Shown piece after piece: positions 58,661 through 64,000 of a DNA stretch of 64,000 nucleotides (positions within the stretch are counted from its first letter, which is position 1; each line of letters starts with the position of its first letter). The DNA is from Sarcocystis neurona (lineage: Eukaryota > Apicomplexa > Conoidasida > Eucoccidiorida > Sarcocystidae). The stretch covers positions 2,535,774 to 2,599,773 of the forward strand of contig KL647292.1 of the NCBI GenBank assembly GCA_000727475.1, given 5' to 3'. Made by a program: the position numbers and the translations under genes. Under the pieces are notes generated by a model that ran no database searches, was not told where the DNA came from, and saw only the letters and a program-made list of their open reading frames with translations.

Positions 58661-61259
58661 TATGAAACACTGCGGAAGTGTAGCCGTACGCTTTCTGCAG
58701 CATACAACTATATTTTAAATATGTAAATGCATATACGGTTGTCTACAAATATACATATATGTATAGGTATGTCGGCTCAGCTTTGTATGTGACGGATTCT
58801 GCCGTTCTGAGTGTCCTGCAGCCTCCATTCGTGCTTACCGAGACAGCTCCCGCCTCCGGTGGATACGCGATCCGTGCGTTAATATACGCGCGTGGGTGTT
58901 ATGACAGAAACTCCTATATTTCCGCAGACAGATGCAGACATCAGTGGTCTCCAAGGGACATGCACACATGTACACGTGCGATGTCATCCATTTACCCCGG
59001 CCAGATTCATATGTGTAGCCACACAGGCTTGTGGAAACACCTGTGTGTGTACATAGCGCGTTCTCTCTGGACGGCTACATATGTCTATATACGTGCTGCA
59101 TTCTCGGATGAGTACGCATACATAGATGCATACACACATAGATTCAAGTATGTATATATATATATATGCGTTTCACTCTATGGCAGATACAAACGTCAGT
59201 ATACACGCGTATACATATCAATCCTGCGCTATATTAAAAACTTTACGTTTGAAAGAAGGACAATTATCAGGACACATAAGGTACGTACATACACACATAT
59301 CTTCCCATTTTCTTTCAATAATACATGTATACATATGTGTGTGTGGAAGCTTTACAGTTACAAACTATGAGCTCTCACGTATCCGACTCTATAAGCTATA
59401 CATACATATGTTCCCTTCTGCAAGCGACACACGTACTGGACGCGTATACATATATATATATATATATATAGATAGATAGATAGATACACAGATAGATAGA
59501 TACACGCGTAGAGAGAGGGGCGCAACAGCCTAGATACAGAAGACGCATAGACGTGTATCCTCACAGGTACACGTACAAATATATATGCGTATATATACAC
59601 ATACATACATACTGATACACCTGTCCTCTCCTACAAGAGACGCATATACGCAGATCTAAAATGATACACTGATATATACGGAGAATGATGTGTGCAGGAA
59701 GTTTCGTTACGTGTGTACGTTTTGAGCGGGGAAAAAGCTACATCCACATAGGAAAGGGTCAAGATAGGCAGATATCGGCAGACGAAGAAAATATATTCAG
59801 TCAAATACAGGGACACATCTGTACATCACTCCTCCCGTATGTCCGCAAGCCACAGAAACACGCCTATACCTACACATGCACACGCGAAAGACACCTGCAG
59901 GCACGCGAACTACGTGCCGCCTCAATGCAAACCAGTACACCGATATATAAATTTATATATAAATATATACATACATATGTGTACATATTTATATATACGC
60001 ACCAAACACGTGACAACATGCAACTAGGCGCCGCCTGACTGCAAACCCGTGTTGTTCGGCGCAGCAGAAAAGAGCTGCTCGAGAACTCGCCGCGAAGAAG
60101 CACTGCCTCACAACACATCCAGCGACGAAGTTGCGCACTGCCGCACCCTCATCCACGGCAACCGTAGGAAGCACTCGTGTCTACCTCTTCCGAATGTCTG
60201 TTTATCCGTCTACACACAGAAATAATTATAGACACATACATACAGATGTACGTATATACGTGCACGGCGGTTGCTGCTGCCGGTGAAGTAGCCGTGAAGA
60301 AGCACTCCGGCAGCACACGTGCCGTGTGTGTTGTCGCACTCTCACACTCGGAAAGAGCCTGCGAATACGTCGTTCTTTCTAACCCTGTCCCGCCTACCAG
60401 TTGCTTCACGTACACACACGCAAATACATGGACATACGTAGAGAAGTTCCGCCAAAAACAGGGGAACCGAGACTTTTACTACAGAAGGATGCTGGCTCGT
60501 TGCCACGCATACACACGTGTGTGTGTATACACACACACACGTACTGCCACACGCAGAGCGGAGAGCAGCCCCAGGTGCTTATCATCCGTATACACACACA
60601 TCCACGTAGAAGTGTATGGGTACAGAGGTCCAGCAGCTTCTCAAGTAGACTATGCGTTCAACGCCGGCAGCGCACACACGCGCGCGTGATGTTTGCCGTG
60701 CCGCAAGAATATGTGTGTGTGTGTGTGGCGCGTCGCGTGCATCACAGCGTCCCACACCACGGAGGCAGACCGCTGCGGCCGCCTGCAGACAGTCTGGGAG
60801 AAGGCCCACGTACAGCTCTGAGCAAGTCTTCCTCTCTCTCTCTTTCTCTCCCTTTTTGTTCCTCTAGTTCTTCCTCCGTTTCTCTCCCTTTTTTATCCCC
60901 TCCGTCTCTCTGTTGTTCTCCATCTCCCTCTCTTTCTCTCGCTCTCCTCTCTTATTGCCTTCTCTCTCTTTTTCTGCACGTATGTAGACACGTGGCAGCG
61001 GATCTTCCTTCTTCTCTCCTTCTCTTTCGCTCTCCTCGTTGGCTCCCTCGCCTTCTCCCTTTTATATTCCCCTCCTCTCTCTCTCTGTCTGTGTATATAC
61101 GCGTACGTAGACGGCCCTGTTGTGTGTGGGCGTGACTGTTTATAGGTGGGCCCCCCCTCGTGGCGCTGGCTCTGTAGATGCTCCCGCGGAGGAAAAAGTC
61201 AAGCCTGCCACTCCTCTGCACGAGTGTCCCCCTGCAGGCGACCCGTACATGCGGCGTCT
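58661..61259. other. Microsatellite-rich intergenic region
   Basis: The region contains (TA)n and (GATA)n at about 59448-59515, a (TG)n tract at about 60710-60727, and a pyrimidine-rich (CTCT) block at about 60823-61095. TACGTA/GTATAC alternation is frequent. No gene is supported; open frames follow the period of the repeats. Confidence 0.55.
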
Positions 61260-61500
61260 TTTTTAGTGTATAAAATACAAGGACGCATACACGGTGAGGT
61301 AATCCGTAGACAGTTGTCCATCTAGATACATGCAGGCAGTGGTGTCCACAGGTGCGTGCCCTGCCGTGGCGGGCGGATACGGGGAGAAGGCCTGCATGCG
61401 TAGACGATCCCAGAGATTCTCCATTACCCGACAAGTAGAGGAAGTCGCCTTCCACATGAGGAAGAGACTGTGCTTCCTCCACCTCATTTTGTAAGTCCTG
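61260..61500 (-). other. Candidate minus-strand exon
   Basis: A minus-strand frame reads QNEVEEAQSLPHVEGDFLYL, then SGNGESLGSSTHAGLLPVSA. A second frame over the same DNA (CRVMENLWDRLRMQAFSPY) is also open. Composition is non-repetitive, unlike the surroundings. Borders are not resolved and no family is recognised. Confidence 0.22.
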
Positions 61501-61626
61501 AGAAATTCCTACTTGCAACAGTCCGTAGGACGAGCACACCTCGTGCGTCCTATCGATGTGCCCCGCGTGTTTGTTCCTGTGGCGCTGCGCTGCGCAGGGG
61601 AGAAAAAGTGCTCACCTTCGTGTCTT

Positions 61627-61755
61627 CTACATCTCTCTGTATTTATTACGACACATACACACAGCGGCCTACACATATGTGTGGACTGCCTGCACCTCTC
61701 TGTATCTATTACGAGACACACACACAAAGACCTACATGTATATGTGGAGTGCCGC
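61627..61755. repeat. ~65-bp tandem repeat, two copies
   Basis: Copies at 61627-61693 and 61694-61755 share (A/C)(T/C)CTCTCTGTAT(T/C)TATTACGA and then CCTACA(C/T)(A/G)TATxTGTGGA.TGCC. Confidence 0.8.
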
Positions 61756-62783
61756 ATGGGCGTGTATCGCGCGCGCTGCCTGCAGGGGTAGTAGGCACGG
61801 ACGAACCGGTGTCCGTACAAGGTATCGCGAGGTCCATACATATATACGTGTGCGTGATCCTTATTTTTGTTTACGGTACGTTCCACAGACACACAGACAC
61901 GTCGCAGGACAACACGTGCGTGGAGTAGTGACGTGGAGCAGAAAGATCCTCCGGTGTCTCGACCTCTCTGAATAGGTGTGAAAATGTAGACACGCGTGTC
62001 TGGCAGAGAGAAAATCCTGCGCACAAACCCGAGGCTGCGGTGGGAAACGGCGCTTAAAAATTTGTGTGAAAAACGGACGTGGAAAAAAGTCCATTCATGC
62101 GGGCTGCTTCCATACAAACACACTTTGTCCTACCTCCGCCGTTGCTGACTGCCAAGCTGCTGCTGCGGCAGCTGCTGCCGTCGTAGCTGCATCTTTGCTG
62201 TGTGGGTCGTGACTGCCGCTGCTGCTGTTGCTGCTGCTTCTGTAGCATTTTTTTTTCTGCTGGGGCTGGTGCGTGTGCGCATGCTGCTACGGGTGCGCAG
62301 ACGTGAGCGACATCGGCGTGCTGCTGCTGCTGCTGCTGCTGGGAGGAGAGGGCAGCAGCAGCTCCTGTGGGAAAATAATCTGCGTAGAGATACGTCTGCG
62401 ACTGTACGGCAGCACTCGGTTGACGCGTCGCTGGTCCTGCAGCAGCGACAGCAGCAACGACGGAAACAAGCCGCAGCAGTCGGGAAAACGAAAGTGTGTG
62501 AGACGAAGCAGGAGCGTGAGACAAGCAGCAGCAGCGTCAGTGACAGCGGAACGCAGACAACCACGAGGCAAAAGCAGCATTGGCAGCATGAGTAGTACAC
62601 CGGTGCAAGGAGCAGGTCGGAAGGAGCGGAACACCGCTGTGCTGCGGACAGCCGCAGCAGCCGCGGATAGCCGCAGCAGATGCGGACAGCAGCGGTACAA
62701 TCGCAGCGGCAACAGCAGCAGTACGAAGTGGTGGTAGGCCCACCAGCAGAATGGCGGGACAGCGCAAAAGCAGAAGCATAACA

Positions 62784-63849
62784 TAACAGCAGATGCGGCA
62801 GCCGCAACACTGCAGCTGTCCCGAGCAGCAGCACCAGCAGGAGCAGAACGAAAAGCACGACAGCGTCAACAGCAGCAGAACAGCCGTTTGATGCAGATTC
62901 AGCAGCAGCAGTACCCCAACACAGCAGGGACACGCGGCAGGCGGAGCAACAAACCAGTCGTACTACGATTTAAGCTGCAACAGAGCAGTAGCAAACCAGA
63001 CAAAGACGCAACAGCAGCAGCAGCCCAGCTGCAGCAGCCCAGCAGCACCCCAGCAGCAGCGGAACCGCAAAGAAAAGACCCGAGAGTAAGACAACACCAG
63101 CGGCGGCAGCCAACTCCAGCCGCCCGGACGCAGGAGCCTAAGTGCTGCAGCTGCAGCACAACAGCAGCAGCACGAGCGCGCAGCAGCTGCAGGAGGAAAC
63201 AGAAGCAGAGAAGCTCGGAGAACGGAAAACGGCCCTGCAGAAGCAAATGGAGAAGTATTCGTACGCGAGCAGCGTTGCAGCATCAACGACAGCAAGTACC
63301 TGTACACGTATACGCGTACGTATACCAAAACACCTACCCACACGTGCACATGTCTCTTCATATATATACATATATATATGCACATATACGTACAAATATA
63401 TGTATATCTATATCTATATGTATATATATATGTATACATCGATGGCTATGTGGCAGGGGCAAACCCAGTGCACACGAAGGACACCGTTCTATGCGCGGGT
63501 AGGTCTGTCAACGCACACCCCACATACGCACGTGTATACTGCAGAAATAGAAGCAGACATTCCGGTGTATATACAGCGCACAGACGCAGACGCAGAGATT
63601 CGAGGAAGGCGGAGAAGCAGCTGCACGCGCAGCAGAGACGGCCGAAGATAAGAAACAGGGAGGGAGCGCGCGAGGCAGCAGCAGGGTCATCGCGCGGGAA
63701 GGCCAACCAACAGCAGCAGAAGTATACCGCAACGCCGTGCACACCTCCTCCCGAGCCACCGCTCCATCCGCCTCTGCAGCTGCTGCACGAGTCGTGCAAG
63801 CCCCGAAACGAAAATGCACATCCCAAGAAACCAGCTGCCCACACACACG
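62784..63849 (+). CDS. Gln/Ala-rich protein, partial exons, probably running off the right edge
   Basis: A plus-strand frame from about 62784 reads ITADAAAATLQLSRAAAPAG, then GRRSNKPVVLRFKLQQSSSK and TAAAAQLQQPSSTPAAAEPQ. Exon about 63142-63294 (EETEAEKLGERKTALQKQM, then EKYSYASSVAASTTA) looks like a short coiled coil and ends at a donor AGCAA|GTACCT. Exon about 63583-63849 (RFEEGGEAAARAAETAEDKK, then AREGQPTAAEVYRNAVHTSS) ends at CACAC|GTATGT. Strand and coding nature are fairly well supported, but the joins are not: CAG runs keep frames open and create decoy acceptors. CAG-rich DNA at 62200-62780 may hold earlier exons. No family is recognised. Confidence 0.4.
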
Positions 63850-64000
63850 TATGTCTCCCACCCAGACGCTGTGTGCCATCCTTATACGGAGAAACGTTTT
63901 ATATATCTGCGTATACATCCCTCATGATACACACACCTACATACATATACACGCATAGACCTATATATATATATATATATATATATAGTAGTAGTAAGTA
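63850..64000. other. Right flank, probable intron
   Basis: After the donor at about 63850 the sequence becomes TACATATAC/TATATA microsatellite, ending in (TA)n and TAG repeats. The following exon is expected beyond the window. Confidence 0.4.

Noticed and set aside
60401..61135. 244-residue Ser/Leu-rich plus-strand frame
   Set aside because: It is mainly a CTCT simple repeat and TG/CA microsatellite, with no conserved segment.
62130..62933. 267-residue Cys/Leu-rich minus-strand frame
   Set aside because: It is the complement of CAG-rich DNA. The plus strand shows Gln/Ala-rich frames continuing into non-repetitive coding sequence, as in other HAAR genes.
1..64000. CRISPR arrays, insertion sequences, rRNA or viral genes
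   Set aside because: No regularly spaced repeats with unique spacers, no transposase or integrase motifs and no rRNA cores were seen. The repeats present are eukaryotic microsatellites, minisatellites and tandem duplications.

Overview
The window reads as nuclear DNA of an apicomplexan parasite, most likely a coccidian of the Eimeria type. The reasons are intron-rich genes with GT..AG borders, roughly balanced base composition, and very many (CAG/CTG)n tracts that are translated as Gln, Ala or Ser runs inside otherwise normal proteins. Such runs are the homopolymeric amino-acid repeats (HAARs) described for Eimeria. Between genes lie AT-rich stretches of alternating purine/pyrimidine (TACGTA, GTATAC, ATATAT). 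Species assignment is an inference. I saw no rRNA, tRNA, CRISPR array or transposase. Exon joins below were worked out by eye from splice signals, reading phase and protein similarity, and have no transcript support.

Left third (1-21 kb, repeat-poor in coding sequence, all confident genes on the minus strand): a D-glutamate cyclase-like (DUF4392) gene in at least six exons (6747 to 268, running off the left edge); a four-exon gene of unknown function (about 11002 to 7238) with a 0.5-kb inverted repeat in its last intron; a five-exon gene for a 230-residue unknown protein (12930 to 11456); a single-exon Shewanella-like calcineurin-type phosphatase (14871 to 13174); and an unknown multi-exon gene around 20.3-18.7 kb.

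Middle (21-37 kb): one long minus-strand gene (33545 to 21080, seven exons, about 2122 residues). Many small exons encode a paired-cysteine module, and these join a 4.2-kb last exon that is Pro/His/Ala-rich with three helical blocks. The plus strand from 34 to 38 kb holds only weak candidate exons.

Right part (38-64 kb, dense in CAG/CTG): a plus-strand gene whose last ~80 residues are the mitochondrial Fe-S assembly factor ISD11 (LYRM4), behind a very long Ala-rich N-terminal extension; a small three-exon plus-strand gene (43407-44319) that converges, with a 2-bp gap, on a giant minus-strand gene (53355 to 44322) for a mitochondrial-type helical-repeat protein with long HAAR insertions; a divergent Ala-rich plus-strand gene (about 53.9-55.3 kb); and further Gln/Ala-rich plus-strand exons that run off the right edge. 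From 57.4 to 62 kb the DNA is mainly microsatellites, tandem duplications and ambiguous open frames.

Three products (the ISD11-like protein, the helical-repeat protein and, by analogy with animals, the D-glutamate cyclase) point to the mitochondrion. There is no operon logic, as expected for a nuclear eukaryotic locus.
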